Assembly (NCBI GenBank): GCA_913775715.1 | Contig: CAJYMC010000007.1 | Span: 1,674,001-1,738,000, forward strand | Direction of reading: 5' to 3' | Source of the DNA: an uncultured Exiguobacterium sp. | Lineage (GTDB): Bacteria; Bacillota; Bacilli; Exiguobacteriales; Exiguobacteriaceae | Length of the DNA stretch: 64,000 bases | Part shown: in pieces, positions 26,656 through 37,088 of the stretch | How the letters are laid out: the number at the start of each line of letters is the position of its first letter | Position numbering within the stretch: position 1 is the stretch's first letter | Notes under the pieces: model-generated | Database searches by the model: none | Told to the model about the DNA's origin: nothing | Seen by the model: only the letters and a program-made list of their open reading frames with translations | Made by a program: the position numbers and the translations under genes

Positions 26656-27048
26656 TTAATTTTTCGTCGATGATTCATTTTGATGAATCAAGGCATCTCT
26701 GATTTCTGTCAATAATTTTTCTTCTGTCGTTGGTACCGCTTCTTCTTCGACGACTTCTTCCTTCTTCCGGAATGAAGTGATTCCTTTGACGAAGATAAAC
26801 AGCGCAAAGGCGATCAACAAGAATTCGATGCTCGCCTGAAGGAATTGACCGTACTGCAACTCTGCATTTCCAACCATGACCGACAATCCTTTGACATTAA
26901 TGCCCCCGATGATGATACCAATCAGTGGCATAAAGACACTGTCGACAAGCGACTTGATGATTCCACTAAACGCAGCACCAAGAATAACTCCGACTGCTAA
27001 GTCGATCACATTTCCCCGAAATGCGAATTCCTTGAATGCCTTAAACAT
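26656..27048 (-). CDS. mscL: Large-conductance mechanosensitive channel
   Basis: Emergency osmolyte-release channel. The 130 residues begin with the amphipathic N-terminal helix and FAFRGNVIDLAVGVILG pore helix, a second helix (about 68-92), and the charged cytoplasmic bundle ending in TEEKLLTEIRDAL. Length and order are standard. The promoter was not assigned. The HAD gene is 12 bases upstream on the same strand, so the two may be co-transcribed. Confidence 0.96.
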   Translation of the reverse strand: MFKAFKEFAFRGNVIDLAVGVILGAAFSGIIKSLVDSVFMPLIGIIIGGINVKGLSVMVGNAELQYGQFLQASIEFLLIAFALFIFVKGITSFRKKEEVVEEEAVPTTEEKLLTEIRDALIHQNESSTKN

Positions 27049-27060
27049 GAAACGTCCCCC

Positions 27061-27942
27061 TTACCAAGCGCGGGACGCCAACTGCTGAATCGCATATCCG
27101 ACGCCGTGCTCATCATTTGTTTTCGTCACGTGATGGGCAATCGCTTTTGCCTCATCATGACCATTTCCCATTGCAATCGCCTTACCGGCAACTTTGAACA
27201 TTGGAAGATCGTTCAGATTATCACCGATGACAGCAACCTGTTCGATTGGCACACCGAGATGGTCTGCGAGGATTTTAACCGCCGTTCCTTTATCGGCACC
27301 AACTGCCATGACTTCAATGTTATCGTGTCCTGACGACGTGACATAGACACCGTCGACCTTCTGCTCGATTTCCTGCCAGATTTTTTTCATTAATTCTTGA
27401 TCAAACGAAAATGAGATGAATTTAAATACTTTTCCCGCTTGGTTACGGATGTACGACCGGAATCCATCAATCATCTTGACGTCTTCGTGGACATAATAAC
27501 GATCGTGGAAGAAATCAAGCACTTGTTTCGCCCGATCACTTTCTTCACTTAACTCTTTCAGCGAATCATAGGCTGCGTCGATCGTCGCTCCTTGTGCTGT
27601 CACGAGTCCTTGATCACAGAACATCTCAAAGAAAACTTCGTATTGGCTAATGATGCCGTAAATTTGCTGTGCTTGTTCCGTTGTCAACGTCGTCGCGCTC
27701 AACTCTTCTCCATCAACGGTCATCACACGTGCTCCGTTCGAAGCAATGATCGGACAGTGGATTCCTGCTGCGTCCGTCAGTTCTTTAGCATTTAAGTAGT
27801 TACGTCCTGTTGCGATTGCAAACTCGACACCTTGTTCGCGTGCTGCTTCAATTGCCTGAATCGTCTCCGGTTCAATTCGTTGCTTGCCCGAAAGAACGGT
27901 TCCGTCCATGTCTGATACGAGTAGTTTGATTGGATTTGCCAT
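27061..27942 (-). CDS. HAD-family phosphatase (Cof type)
   Basis: Cytoplasmic phosphatase of the Cof/IIB subfamily, like Bacillus YxeH/YwpJ, probably acting on sugar phosphates or nucleotide intermediates. 293 residues with motif I DMDGTV near residue 10, motif II (IASNGAR), Lys in the cap, and motif III GDNLNDLPMF. ATG at 27942 follows AGGAGAG at 8 bases; the GTG at 27951 overlaps that SD. The substrate cannot be named. Confidence 0.85.
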   Translation of the reverse strand: MANPIKLLVSDMDGTVLSGKQRIEPETIQAIEAAREQGVEFAIATGRNYLNAKELTDAAGIHCPIIASNGARVMTVDGEELSATTLTTEQAQQIYGIISQYEVFFEMFCDQGLVTAQGATIDAAYDSLKELSEESDRAKQVLDFFHDRYYVHEDVKMIDGFRSYIRNQAGKVFKFISFSFDQELMKKIWQEIEQKVDGVYVTSSGHDNIEVMAVGADKGTAVKILADHLGVPIEQVAVIGDNLNDLPMFKVAGKAIAMGNGHDEAKAIAHHVTKTNDEHGVGYAIQQLASRAW

Positions 27943-28017
27943 CGTCTTCACTCTCCTCTTTTTCTATTTCCATACCACTATACCATTTTTCACATTTTGA
28001 CTGGTCGTAAACGCGGT

Positions 28018-29469
28018 TTACAAAATCGGTGATAACAAACGCGAAATACTTTCCTTGAATTTGATCGTTCTTGAACGCGCGGTATACGACTCGATCGTCA
28101 TGAGCTTTGATACCTCACAATCAGCGAGGAAGAGACGTTCTAGTTCAATCGCTACTGCCTGGTCATAGACGATCGTATTCATTTCGAAGTTCAGCCGAAA
28201 ACTTCGCGCATCGATATTCGTCGTCCCGACTGAAGCAATCTCGCCATCAACGACGATCGTCTTCGCGTGTAAAAATCCAGGTTCATACGTGTAGACTTTA
28301 GCTCCGTACGATAACAACTCCCCTACAGCAGCAGTCGTTGCCCAGTAAACAAATGGATGGTCCGGTTTGTTCGGAATCATGATGCGGACTTCCACTCCGG
28401 ACAGAAGGGCTGCCTTACATGCATCTAAATAACTCGTGTCTGGAATGAAATAAGGCGATTGGATGTAAATCGTCCGCTTTGCTTCGTTGATCATCTTGAT
28501 CAAGGCAAGCTTCAAATACTCTGAACGAGAATCAGGACCCGATGTGACGATTTGCATCGGTAATATATCCTGAATTTTATGCGTTCCATAGTAAAACAAA
28601 GATTTTTCCGTGTAAACGTCACTTGCTTGGTTCCAGTCGAGAATAAAGCGGTCGAGTTGATCATGAACGACGTCACCTTCTAAGCGAAAATGTGTGTCCC
28701 GCCAGTAGCCGAACTTTTCATCGATCCCGAGATATTCCGTACCAACGTTAAACCCACCAATGTAGCCGATTCGACCGTCGATGATACAGGATTTACGATG
28801 ATTCCGATTGTTCAATCGAAAATTAACGAATCCGATCGTCGACGGGAAAAAGGCGAACACTTCTCCCCCGTGTGCGAGTAAATCCTTGAAGTCCGTTCGC
28901 TTGAGACTCCTTGATCCGACAGCATCATACAATAGACGGACTTTGATCCCCCGACTGGCACAATCGGTCAATGTATCAATCAATGCTAATCCGAGACGAT
29001 CTTTTTGAATGATGTAGTATTGGATGTTCACTTCATGCTCGGCCTGACGGATATCTTGAATCATCCGATTGAACTTCTGCTCGCCATCCGAAAGAATCTG
29101 AAGTTGATTCGAGAGACTGAGCAAGGAACCGTTCGACATCAGGTTCATCCGAATCATATCTCGGTGCTTTTGAATCATCGGGTGCCGTCCCATCGTTACA
29201 AGTTCTTTTTTCTGTAAGGCAATCCGTCTATCCTGTTCCAGTTGTTCTTCATCCGTGACACGATAAAAATTCGTTTTTTTCAACAGTCTTCCGAAAAACA
29301 GATAGACGAGAAACCCAACGAGCGGAACGAAGTACAAGATAAATACCCATGCCCACGTCGCACCAATATCACGCCGTTCGAGAAAAATAACCGTCAGGAC
29401 AGCCAAGATATTCATGATGAGCAATCCGTAGACGATGATGATTGTGAACGTACTCCATACTTCCACCAT
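28018..29469 (-). CDS. clsA: Cardiolipin synthase
   Basis: Condenses two phosphatidylglycerols to cardiolipin and glycerol in the membrane. The 483 residues have two N-terminal membrane helices (about 3-25 and 35-55) and two phospholipase D HKD motifs: HRKSCIIDG and HAKTIVVDG. The length is that of Bacillus ClsA. ATG at 29469 follows GGAGG at 7 bases; the upstream in-frame ATG lacks an SD. The gene appears monocistronic. Confidence 0.92.
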   Translation of the reverse strand: MVEVWSTFTIIIVYGLLIMNILAVLTVIFLERRDIGATWAWVFILYFVPLVGFLVYLFFGRLLKKTNFYRVTDEEQLEQDRRIALQKKELVTMGRHPMIQKHRDMIRMNLMSNGSLLSLSNQLQILSDGEQKFNRMIQDIRQAEHEVNIQYYIIQKDRLGLALIDTLTDCASRGIKVRLLYDAVGSRSLKRTDFKDLLAHGGEVFAFFPSTIGFVNFRLNNRNHRKSCIIDGRIGYIGGFNVGTEYLGIDEKFGYWRDTHFRLEGDVVHDQLDRFILDWNQASDVYTEKSLFYYGTHKIQDILPMQIVTSGPDSRSEYLKLALIKMINEAKRTIYIQSPYFIPDTSYLDACKAALLSGVEVRIMIPNKPDHPFVYWATTAAVGELLSYGAKVYTYEPGFLHAKTIVVDGEIASVGTTNIDARSFRLNFEMNTIVYDQAVAIELERLFLADCEVSKLMTIESYTARSRTIKFKESISRLLSPIL

Positions 29470-29557
29470 ACGATTCCCTCCCGCTTCAACGGTATTCTTC
29501 AATTTTGATTCCTCTGTCTCTTATTCCCGTTTCCATCCGTGTCATTCTTCTGAAGAC

Positions 29558-29595
29558 AAAAAAACCTTTTTGAAGCACTGCTAGCTTCAAAAAGG
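29558..29595 (-). terminator. Terminator of the heme operon
   Basis: CCTTTTTGAAGC (29565-29576) with GCTTCAAAAAGG (29584-29595), 7-base loop, T run on the minus strand. Only ten bases after the hemY stop. Confidence 0.9.
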
Positions 29596-29605
29596 TTTAG
29601 GTGTG

Positions 29606-31015
29606 TCATGATTCTGGACATGGCTCCGGTTGTTGTAACGCCATTTGTTCAAGCGTCGCTTTGACACCTGCTACACAGTCTGGCAAACCAACACCATCAT
29701 AGGCGAGTCCGGCTAAATGAATGTGTGGATAGTGAGAAGCGACGATTTCTCGCACTTCTTGAATCCGCTGTGCATGTCCTACCGTGTATGCCGGTAAGCC
29801 GTCTAATAAACGACTGATGACGACACGTTCCGGTTGCAATGGACGACCACAGATGTTTTCAAGATCTTCTAAGACGACGCGTTCAATCATTTCGTCTGAT
29901 TCACGAACGAGTGCATCTTTTCCGGGACGTCCGATGAAGGCACGGAGCACGGTATGATTCGGTGCTGCATGATTCCACTTTTGATCAATCGCCGTGCATG
30001 CTGTAATTGAATACGGCGCCCGACGGTTGACGATGAATCCTGTTCCATCAATCGGTAACGCCGTTTCCTTATCGAAAATCAACGTGACCGTCGCCGTCGA
30101 ATGTGTTGAAAGATTCGCGAGCCCTGGAAGCGTCGCTTCCGGTAACAGGGACACGACTTGGCGATGCGGAATCGTCAACAAAATATCATCGGCATATTCT
30201 GGACCATGATCCGTTTCGAGACGATATCGCCCGTCTTCTTCCCGTTCAATGGAGCGAAGCGGTGTCTCTAGACGAATCTCTGTCCGTTCGAGCACCTCTT
30301 CTAAACGCTCGACGAGAGATTCGAGTCCAGTAGCAAGTGAGAGGAATTGACCTGTCGCTTTAAGCGTCGGACCTTGCTGTTGATCAAGCGGACGCATGAG
30401 GCGCATCCCTTCGAACAAGCTTCCAGCCTTTTGCTCATTCGCAACGAATTGCGGGTAGGTCGCGAACGTACTCATCCGGTCGATATCACCCGCATAGATA
30501 CCTGAAAGAAGCGGTTCGATCAACTTCTCGACGAGTGCATCTCCAAGACGCGGACGCAGGTATTCCCCTAATGGGATGTCTGTTTCCGGAATCGTCAAAT
30601 CAGGAGCAGGGTGAAGCAAGCGTTCTGTCACCTCTGCTTTTTCTTCTTCTGTCAGTAGAGATGTCTCTGCGAATAACTCTAAATCGGTGGGGATGCCCAT
30701 GACGGCACCTTTTGGAATCGGGTGGAGACCGCGCGCATCCAAGATGTACGCTTGCGACGTGTTATTGCGAACGAGTTGCTCCCCTAATCCGATCTCTTCG
30801 ATGAGATCCGTCAACACATGTTTCCGTGCGACATAAGAATCTGGTCCCCGCTCGATCGTCAATCCTTCGTCCCGATATGTTGCCACCTTACCACCGAGAC
30901 GACCTTCTGCCTCGAGTAACGTGATGTTCATCTCCGGAAACTGTTTCTCTGCATAATAGGCGGCTGCAAGTCCTGATATACCACCGCCCACGATGACGAG
31001 ACGTTTACTTGACAT
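29606..31015 (-). CDS. hemY: Coproporphyrinogen III oxidase (HemY/CgoX)
   Basis: FAD enzyme that oxidises coproporphyrinogen III to coproporphyrin III in the Gram-positive heme route (it also acts on protoporphyrinogen). The 469 residues start with a dinucleotide-binding [11 protein letters not shown] motif (10-20) followed by the ERGPDSY motif, and end with [10 protein letters not shown]. No transmembrane segment, consistent with the soluble Bacillus enzyme. It overlaps hemH by 11 bases. Confidence 0.93.
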   Translation of the reverse strand: MSSKRLVIVGGGISGLAAAYYAEKQFPEMNITLLEAEGRLGGKVATYRDEGLTIERGPDSYVARKHVLTDLIEEIGLGEQLVRNNTSQAYILDARGLHPIPKGAVMGIPTDLELFAETSLLTEEEKAEVTERLLHPAPDLTIPETDIPLGEYLRPRLGDALVEKLIEPLLSGIYAGDIDRMSTFATYPQFVANEQKAGSLFEGMRLMRPLDQQQGPTLKATGQFLSLATGLESLVERLEEVLERTEIRLETPLRSIEREEDGRYRLETDHGPEYADDILLTIPHRQVVSLLPEATLPGLANLSTHSTATVTLIFDKETALPIDGTGFIVNRRAPYSITACTAIDQKWNHAAPNHTVLRAFIGRPGKDALVRESDEMIERVVLEDLENICGRPLQPERVVISRLLDGLPAYTVGHAQRIQEVREIVASHYPHIHLAGLAYDGVGLPDCVAGVKATLEQMALQQPEPCPES

Positions 31016-31937
31016 AACTACCCACCTGTTTCGCGACGGCTTCCGTGACAGCTTTCATGAAAGCTGGATCCGCGTTTGGCATGACAGGTCGCGCATAATG
31101 GATTCCGAGTTCGTCGCAGACGACTTTACACTCGTAATCATTATCGAAAAGTACTTCTAAGTGATCCGCTACGAAACCAACTGGTACGTAAACAAACGCC
31201 TCGTATCCTTTTTCTTCGTAGACGTCACGTGTCAAATCCTGAACATCTGGTCCAAGCCATGGTTCAGGTGTTTGTCCAGCTGATTGCCAGCCTGTGATCA
31301 TATGTGGAACACCAGCACGTTGTGCGATCAATTCGGCTGTTTCCTTCAATTGCTCTGGGTATGGATCACCGTTTGCAATGATTTTCTCAGGTAGACTGTG
31401 TGCTGAAACGACGAGAACGGCTTTCTCTTCAGGTACTGGTAAAGCGTCGAACGTCTTGCGGATTTCTTTCCCCCACCAATCGAGAAATGCTTCTTCTTTG
31501 TACCACGATTCGACGGATGCGAGACGAATACCGTGTTGGTCCGCGACTTCCTTCGCACGACCATTGTATGAACGAATACTGAACGTCGAATAGTGAGGTG
31601 CTAAAACGACCGTGACCGCTTCTGTAATGCCATCTTTTGCCATTTGCTCGACAGCATCCTCAACGAATGGCTCGATATGTTTTAGACCAAGATAAAGTTT
31701 GAACTCGATTTCACCAGCATATTTCTCAGACAGTTGACGGTGTAGCTCTTCAGCCTGATCAATCGTGACTTGTGCGAGTGGTGAGACACCGCCAATCGCT
31801 TCGTAACGTTCCGTCAACTCTGCCAATGCTTCTGGAGACGGTTTGCGCCCGCGACGGATGTGCGTATAATAACGCTCGATATCTTCTGGTTTATATGGCG
31901 TACCGTACGCCATAACAAGTAGTCCTAACGTCTTCAT
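31005..31937 (-). CDS. hemH: Coproporphyrin ferrochelatase (HemH/CpfC)
   Basis: Inserts Fe2+ into coproporphyrin III. The 310 residues include the metal-binding His180 (SAHSLPEK) and Glu261 (DHLEVLFD), aligned with His183 and Glu264 of the Bacillus enzyme. No iron-sulphur cluster cysteines. ATG at 31937 with GGAGG at 7 bases, overlapping the hemE stop by 4 bases. Confidence 0.95.
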   Translation of the reverse strand: MKTLGLLVMAYGTPYKPEDIERYYTHIRRGRKPSPEALAELTERYEAIGGVSPLAQVTIDQAEELHRQLSEKYAGEIEFKLYLGLKHIEPFVEDAVEQMAKDGITEAVTVVLAPHYSTFSIRSYNGRAKEVADQHGIRLASVESWYKEEAFLDWWGKEIRKTFDALPVPEEKAVLVVSAHSLPEKIIANGDPYPEQLKETAELIAQRAGVPHMITGWQSAGQTPEPWLGPDVQDLTRDVYEEKGYEAFVYVPVGFVADHLEVLFDNDYECKVVCDELGIHYARPVMPNADPAFMKAVTEAVAKQVGSYVK

Positions 31938-32980
31938 TTTCCTACCTCCATTTTTTCTTTCGAATAATCATGGATAAATGCAGTCAAACGTTTCAATACT
32001 TCTGGATCGACTTCCGGGAAGATGCCGTGACCGAGGTTAAAGATAAATCCTGGCTGTTTCATTCCCATGTCGAGAATTTCCTTCGCTTTCGCTTCGAGGA
32101 TATCCCACGGTGCTAATAGATAAGACGGGTCGAGATTTCCTTGGACAGGTTTCGTCAGTCCCCGCTCACGTGCTTCGTCAATCGACAAACGCCAATCGAG
32201 TCCAACGACGTCTAGCGGTAGACTGTGCCACTCTTCTGCCAAGTGACTCGCACCTACACCGAACATGATCATCGGCACGCCTGTATCTTTTAATTCCGTG
32301 AAAATGCGTTCCATCGTCGGCTTGATGTAACGCACATAATCTTTCCGGCTTGTCGTTCCGACCCATGAATCAAAGATTTGGAACGCTTGGATTCCTGCAT
32401 CTACTTGTGATTTGATGTAATCGATGACCATGTCACCTAGTTTCTCCATTAAGGCATGCCATACCTCAGGTTGTCCATACATCAATGCTTTCGTTTTATG
32501 GTATCCCTTTGAAGGTCCACCTTCAATCATATAGCTCGCAAGCGTGAATGGTGCCCCGGAAAAACCAATCAACGGTACTTCGAGTCGTTCCCGTAATAAA
32601 CGAATCGTCTCATAGATGTACGGAATATCTTCACGATTGAATGGTTGTAGTGCTTCAACATCTGCCATCGTGCGAATCGGGTTCGCGATGACTGGACCGA
32701 TGCCACTCTTGATTTCGACATCAACGCCCATTGACGGAAGTGGTGTCATGATGTCTTTATACAGAATCGCTGCATCGACCCCTAATTGTTTTACAGGTAG
32801 TTCTGTCACATATGCGCCTAGTTCCGAGTCATGTGTGATCTCGAAAAGCGTCCGCGTCTTCTTGATTTCACGATATTCCGCTTGATAACGACCTGCTTGT
32901 CGCATGTACCAGACGGGAACGTGATCAATCTGCTCGCCACGGATCGCCCGCAAAAACGTATCATTGAATTTCTTCATCAT
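31934..32980 (-). CDS. hemE: Uroporphyrinogen decarboxylase
   Basis: Decarboxylates uroporphyrinogen III to coproporphyrinogen III. 348 residues with the signature [11 protein letters not shown] (22-32) and [12 protein letters not shown]. The start is either ATG 32980 or the adjoining ATG 32977: AAGGGG lies 5 or 8 bases upstream, and the second has the better spacing. First gene of hemE-hemH-hemY; hemQ (ChdC), which completes this pathway, is not in the window. Confidence 0.95.
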   Translation of the reverse strand: MMKKFNDTFLRAIRGEQIDHVPVWYMRQAGRYQAEYREIKKTRTLFEITHDSELGAYVTELPVKQLGVDAAILYKDIMTPLPSMGVDVEIKSGIGPVIANPIRTMADVEALQPFNREDIPYIYETIRLLRERLEVPLIGFSGAPFTLASYMIEGGPSKGYHKTKALMYGQPEVWHALMEKLGDMVIDYIKSQVDAGIQAFQIFDSWVGTTSRKDYVRYIKPTMERIFTELKDTGVPMIMFGVGASHLAEEWHSLPLDVVGLDWRLSIDEARERGLTKPVQGNLDPSYLLAPWDILEAKAKEILDMGMKQPGFIFNLGHGIFPEVDPEVLKRLTAFIHDYSKEKMEVGK

Positions 32981-33046
32981 AACTACCCCTTTATACTCGT
33001 TCTAACGCCCCAAAAAAACGTACGATAAGTTTGTGAACACAGAAAC

Positions 33047-33077
33047 ATTATATCTGAAATTAAGAAGTCTGTGCCAA
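33047..33077 (-). promoter_or_regulatory. Putative hemEHY promoter
   Basis: Perfect -10 TATAAT (33052-33047) with TTGGCA (33077-33072) at a long 19-bp spacing. A perfect -10 with an over-long spacer may mark an activator- or repressor-tuned promoter. Confidence 0.5.
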
Positions 33078-33123
33078 TAAATCGTTTACAAAATGACAGT
33101 TCTGTTACCAGTTCATGAAATGT

Positions 33124-33426
33124 TCACTGTTTCTTGTAAAGACCGAACGCAGCGTTTAACTGACCGCGGATCAAGTCTGAACGTTGCTGTTCCGTTACCT
33201 TACGTTCTTTTTCTCGAATTTCGTGCGTGCGCCAGCCATCCTCGATTTTTTCCGCGACTTCAACGAGTCGCTCGACATCCGTAAACGAATATTTTCGTGT
33301 CTTTCCATTCGTCCGTTCTGGAAAGATCAACTTCCGTTCCTCATAGTAACGAATCTGACGTTCTGATAATCCGGTTAATTCACAGACGATCCCGATCGAC
33401 ATCACCTTTTTTTCGCGGTAGTTCAT
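33124..33426 (-). CDS. tnrA: Nitrogen-limitation regulator TnrA
   Basis: MerR-family global nitrogen regulator. 100 residues: an N-terminal winged helix-turn-helix ([25 protein letters not shown], split here by position 11-35) and a C-terminal tail [12 protein letters not shown] resembling the TnrA element that binds feedback-inhibited glutamine synthetase. It is shorter than GlnR and not next to glnA, which favours TnrA over GlnR. ATG at 33426 with AAGGAG at 8 bases. It diverges from amtB around a TnrA box. Confidence 0.85.
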   Translation of the reverse strand: MNYREKKVMSIGIVCELTGLSERQIRYYEERKLIFPERTNGKTRKYSFTDVERLVEVAEKIEDGWRTHEIREKERKVTEQQRSDLIRGQLNAAFGLYKKQ

Positions 33427-33455
33427 CTTCGTCACTCCTTTCCACAAAAATACCA

Positions 33456-33472
33456 TGTCAGATTTTCTGACA
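33456..33472. promoter_or_regulatory. TnrA/GlnR box between tnrA and amtB
   Basis: TGTCA-GATTTTC-TGACA is an exact match to TGTNA-N7-TNACA. A -10-like TAAAGT at 33502-33507 would place the amtB start near 33514, with the box centred about 50 bases upstream, the usual position for TnrA activation. The same box could serve tnrA itself. Confidence 0.85.
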
Positions 33473-33543
33473 CAACACGTTTCTTCGAAAGTGTTTCCGT
33501 CTAAAGTAAACACATACTTTAAATGGATAAAGGAGGAACGACA

Positions 33544-34842
33544 ATGAAACTGGAACAACTCGCTATCTCAGTCGATACGTTTTATGTCTTATTCGCAGCA
33601 CTACTCGTCTTTACGATGCAAATCGGATTCTTACTTCTGGAAACAGGGATGTTACGGGCGAAGAACGCAGGGCACGTCGCCGTCAAACAAATCATCAGCT
33701 TCTCGGTTGCCGCTCTCGCCTTTTGGGCCATCGGATTCGGATTAACGTTCGGTGATGGTAATTCCATTATCGGAACGGAAGGATTCTTCTTACATGGAGG
33801 ATTCAGCAGCCTGGATTGGTCGAATATCACGATTGATGTGAAGTTCCTCTTCCAACTCTCGTTTGTTGCTGTCTCTCTCGCGATCGCTTGGGGCGGATTC
33901 GCAGAACGTGCTAAATTATCCGTCTATCTGTTGTTCGGAACGTTTTTCGTTGCTATCATCTATCCGATCATCGCACGTTCCGTTTGGGCAGGTGGATTCC
34001 TTGGTTCGCTCGGGATGCAAGACTTCGCTGGATCAACGGTCGTTCACTTACAAGGTGGGATCGCTGCACTCGTTGCTGCTTTACTGCTTAAGAAACGAAT
34101 CGGTGCTGAAAAAACACCGTTACTCGGACATAACGTCATCTATTCTGTCGTTGGTGCCTTCATCCTCTGGTTATGTTGGTTCGGCTTCAACGCCGGTTCG
34201 ACATTAACGATCGCAGATGGGTTCTTTAGTTACGTGGCCTTGACGACGTTACTTGCGACTGCAGCAGGTGCCCTCGGTGCTCTTGCCATCTCGTTCTGGC
34301 ACCGTCGTGTCGCAGATATCCCTTCGATCATCAACGGTGTGTTAGCTGCACTCGTTGCCATCACAGCAGCCTGTGCCTTCGTCGAACCGTGGGCAGCCGT
34401 CGTCATCGGCTTCCTCGCTGGTGTCATCACATATGGGACGAGCATTCTTCTCGCAAGTCGCGTCGACGATCCATTATGTGCCTTCTCCGTTCATGGCGTC
34501 GCTGGTATCTGGGGTACACTCGCAACTGGATTCTTCGCTTCACCACGACTCGTTGAAATCACAGGGATCGGACAAGCTGGTCTCTTCTATGGAGGTGGCT
34601 TTACGCAACTCGGTGTTCAAGCCCTTGGTGTCGTCTTTGCTATCGTCATCGTCAGCGTCTTGAGTTACGCATTCTTAAAAGTTCTCGACCTTACGATTGG
34701 CCTTCGGATCACACGCGAAGATGAACTCCGCGGACTGGACGTTGCGGAACATGGTCAATCTTCTTACGATCTCCCTGCTCCCGTCAGCAAAGAATTACGT
34801 ATGGTCGAAGAAGAAGACCTCTCAAACGAACGTGTTAACTAA
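33544..34842 (+). CDS. amtB: Ammonium transporter (NrgA/AmtB)
   Basis: Imports ammonium when nitrogen is scarce. 432 residues with about 11 hydrophobic helices, the N-terminal [18 protein letters not shown] entry, the AKNAGHV segment, and a conserved C-terminal [18 protein letters not shown] motif that contacts PII proteins. ATG at 33544 with AAAGGAGG at 7 bases. Unlike Bacillus nrgAB, no PII gene (glnK) follows: a terminator does. Confidence 0.93.
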   Translation: MKLEQLAISVDTFYVLFAALLVFTMQIGFLLLETGMLRAKNAGHVAVKQIISFSVAALAFWAIGFGLTFGDGNSIIGTEGFFLHGGFSSLDWSNITIDVKFLFQLSFVAVSLAIAWGGFAERAKLSVYLLFGTFFVAIIYPIIARSVWAGGFLGSLGMQDFAGSTVVHLQGGIAALVAALLLKKRIGAEKTPLLGHNVIYSVVGAFILWLCWFGFNAGSTLTIADGFFSYVALTTLLATAAGALGALAISFWHRRVADIPSIINGVLAALVAITAACAFVEPWAAVVIGFLAGVITYGTSILLASRVDDPLCAFSVHGVAGIWGTLATGFFASPRLVEITGIGQAGLFYGGGFTQLGVQALGVVFAIVIVSVLSYAFLKVLDLTIGLRITREDELRGLDVAEHGQSSYDLPAPVSKELRMVEEEDLSNERVN

Positions 34843-34853
34843 TGATTGATAAT

Positions 34854-34895
34854 AAAAAGAGCCTACGCAATGGATTCGTTGCGTAGGCTCTTTTT
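34854..34895. terminator. Bidirectional terminator
   Basis: 17-bp perfect stem with arms at 34854-34870 and 34879-34895 and A/T flanks, ending amtB (+) and ecsB (-). Confidence 0.93.
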
Positions 34896-34904
34896 AATTG
34901 TCTA

Positions 34905-36041
34905 TCATTTTCGTGCATAATACTCACCGATCACCAGTGCCAAGGCTGCGCCACCCACGACATAGATGGATCCGCTTAAAAAGAATCCAAGTAGCGTCAA
35001 GACAATGCATTGACTGATTGCTGCGAAGCGGATGATTTTCCGTTTCGCCTGTACAGCATTTCCAAACGGTAATAGACGAGTCAACAGATGTTGGTCTACT
35101 GCCTTCGTAAACGGTGCTAGTTGAAAGCTTGTCAATCCTGCAAACGCAGGAATTGCAAGCGCAACGAACAACTCGTTACCACTCGCTAACCACATGAACA
35201 CAGCCCCGATCAGCGTGAGACGCACAATCAATCCGATGCCGTCCCCACTCCGGATGAACTGTTTGACATATAAATAATCGAATGTCGTTTGAGCGCGATG
35301 TGGAATTTGTTCGACCATCTTACTTAAGAGACGACGGCGTTTATACGTTGCCGATAGATGCGGCACATCGACGAACCAGTTGGCCAGTCGATAAAAACGA
35401 TCACGTGATTCCTGTTCGAGCGCAATCCATTCGCGTAACGGGAGATGCTCCTGACGCTTCAGATGAAGGACGACCATTAACAGTAAGGCAACGACGATCG
35501 TTATCCACGCCATATCGATGATAACGAGTAGTGCTGCTCCAAACGCATACAATAACACCGTACGATGCGCGATACCTTCAAGCTTCGATAAATTCGCTGC
35601 CGCTCCGAATAGGGCAAGAGCTACGCCCATTAAGACAAGTTCAAACGGCGTCGTCTGTTCCGTCCGAACATAGAGGACAACTACTGCTAGAAACGGAATC
35701 ACAGCACGAATGATGCCAAAAATCGCATTATACGCTCGCACCTGTTGCATGAAACTTGATAACTTCGCTAATACGGGTAATAGAAATACTTGATCTGCCT
35801 CGACAAGAAACGTTCGGCTTGTCCGGTAGAGCGGCAAAATCAAAAATAGGGCTGCCATGACGAATCGACCTGGAAACGATGGGGCGAGTTGGTCGAGGAA
35901 ACGGCCGTAGACGACTAATGCGTATAAAATGACAAAGTAGACGGTAAATAACAGTCCACCATTCGCCATATATCGTGTATATTTCACCGTTTCCGTCATC
36001 GCTGCTTGGTACCGTTCCTTCCATAAGGACTGGCTGTTCAT
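34905..36041 (-). CDS. ecsB: ABC transporter membrane protein EcsB
   Basis: Membrane partner of EcsA in a transporter that in Bacillus affects secretion, regulated proteolysis and competence. 378 residues with multiple hydrophobic segments in two clusters and a long charged central loop, as in EcsB. It starts with an ATG overlapping the ecsA stop by 4 bases. The B. subtilis ecsC gene is not present after it. Confidence 0.88.
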   Translation of the reverse strand: MNSQSLWKERYQAAMTETVKYTRYMANGGLLFTVYFVILYALVVYGRFLDQLAPSFPGRFVMAALFLILPLYRTSRTFLVEADQVFLLPVLAKLSSFMQQVRAYNAIFGIIRAVIPFLAVVVLYVRTEQTTPFELVLMGVALALFGAAANLSKLEGIAHRTVLLYAFGAALLVIIDMAWITIVVALLLMVVLHLKRQEHLPLREWIALEQESRDRFYRLANWFVDVPHLSATYKRRRLLSKMVEQIPHRAQTTFDYLYVKQFIRSGDGIGLIVRLTLIGAVFMWLASGNELFVALAIPAFAGLTSFQLAPFTKAVDQHLLTRLLPFGNAVQAKRKIIRFAAISQCIVLTLLGFFLSGSIYVVGGAALALVIGEYYARK

Positions 36042-36772
36042 CGTTCCGCCTCCTCGATCGCGGCAACGTACAGATCATCGAGCGTTCCATCTTGTAGTCC
36101 ATAGCGAGCTCGTAAAGCAGCTGTCGTCCCTTCTGCCGCAATATGTCCTTCATGTAAAAGAACGAATCGATTACAGTGACGCTCTGCTGTCTCGAGGATA
36201 TGCGTCGACATTAAAATCCCCTTACCTTCCTGCTTGAGTTCACTGAAAATCTGAAGCAACTCTCGGATTGCCAGTGGATCAAGTCCAACGAACGGTTCAT
36301 CAACGATTAACAGCTCACTCCCTGTGACGAGTGCACATAAAATCATCGCTTTTTGTTTCATCCCTTTTGAGAAAACACTTGGAAACCACTCGAGTTGTTT
36401 CGTCATTCGAAGGCGTTCAGCATAGTGATTTGCTCGCTCTATCGCTACTACTTCTTCGACATCATATCCTTGCGCCATCAGACGAAGGTGCTCCCGTAAC
36501 GTTAGTTGTTCATATAACATCGGCTGTTCCGGAATATACGCGACTTGGCGACGATACTCGGTTTCGTTCGTCGCTAAATCCAATCCGTTGATTCGTACCG
36601 ATCCCGTCTTGACCGGTAATAGACCGAGGATATGTTTAATCGTCGTTGATTTCCCCGCACCATTTAATCCGATTAAACCCACAAGTTCCCCTTGATCCAC
36701 TTCAATATTGATATCATGAAGGACAGTTTTAGATCCGTATCCTCCTGATAAGCCCTTGATCTCTAATAACAT
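36038..36772 (-). CDS. ecsA: ABC transporter ATP-binding protein EcsA
   Basis: 244 residues, close to Bacillus EcsA (247). Walker A GLNGAGKST, a KGMKQK variant of the signature motif, Walker B LLIVDEPFVGLDP, and the His switch in MSTHILE. ATG at 36772 after AAAGGGAG at 8 bases. In Bacillus ecsA diverges directly from hit; here the two GlsB-like genes and a TcaA-like gene have been placed between them. Confidence 0.9.
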   Translation of the reverse strand: MLLEIKGLSGGYGSKTVLHDINIEVDQGELVGLIGLNGAGKSTTIKHILGLLPVKTGSVRINGLDLATNETEYRRQVAYIPEQPMLYEQLTLREHLRLMAQGYDVEEVVAIERANHYAERLRMTKQLEWFPSVFSKGMKQKAMILCALVTGSELLIVDEPFVGLDPLAIRELLQIFSELKQEGKGILMSTHILETAERHCNRFVLLHEGHIAAEGTTAALRARYGLQDGTLDDLYVAAIEEAER

Positions 36773-36945
36773 ATTCGCCACTCCCTTTAAGCACATCGTA
36801 AGGTAGATCTTCTTAGACTTTCTAGCTTCGTGCTTCATTTTTTAAAATATAATGTTTTAATACTTGTTTTTTCGGCAATTACTCTAAGTGTAATCGTTAC
36901 ATCAATATATGAAAACGATTTACATGTAAATTGAAGGTGAAATCA

Positions 36946-36981
36946 ATGAGTCGTCCATTCATTCTCTATCAAGTGGTCTAA
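36946..36981 (+). other. Possible 11-codon leader peptide in a 316-bp gap
   Basis: The stretch 36773-37088 has no full gene. It is AT-rich and holds the ecsA promoter region, this small frame and a sigma-B-like promoter. The frame starts with ATG after GAAGGTG at 6 bases and stops at TAA after 11 residues. It lies upstream of the proposed promoter, so a role as leader of the GlsB-like genes needs an earlier start point. Weakly supported. Confidence 0.2.
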
Positions 36982-37034
36982 TCTTCTAGTCATTTAAAGA
37001 ATGAACGATTTCAGATTTTTTCATTTTCGCACGT

Positions 37035-37060
37035 GTTTATAACTGCCTGAAAACAGGTAA
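37035..37060 (+). promoter_or_regulatory. Sigma-B-like promoter of the GlsB-like pair
   Basis: GTTTAT (37035-37040), 14-bp spacer, AGGTAA (37055-37060) resembles the Bacillus sigma-B consensus GTTTAA-N12-15-GGGTAT. It lies about 28 bases before the first GlsB-like gene, and this protein family is stress-induced. Confidence 0.45.
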
Positions 37061-37088
37061 AACTAATATGTAGAGGAGATGTTTTAAA

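Noticed and set aside
36913..36927. cre-like TGAAAACGATTTAC before the GlsB-like genes
   Set aside because: Only 12 of 14 positions fit, with the conserved 3' CA missing.
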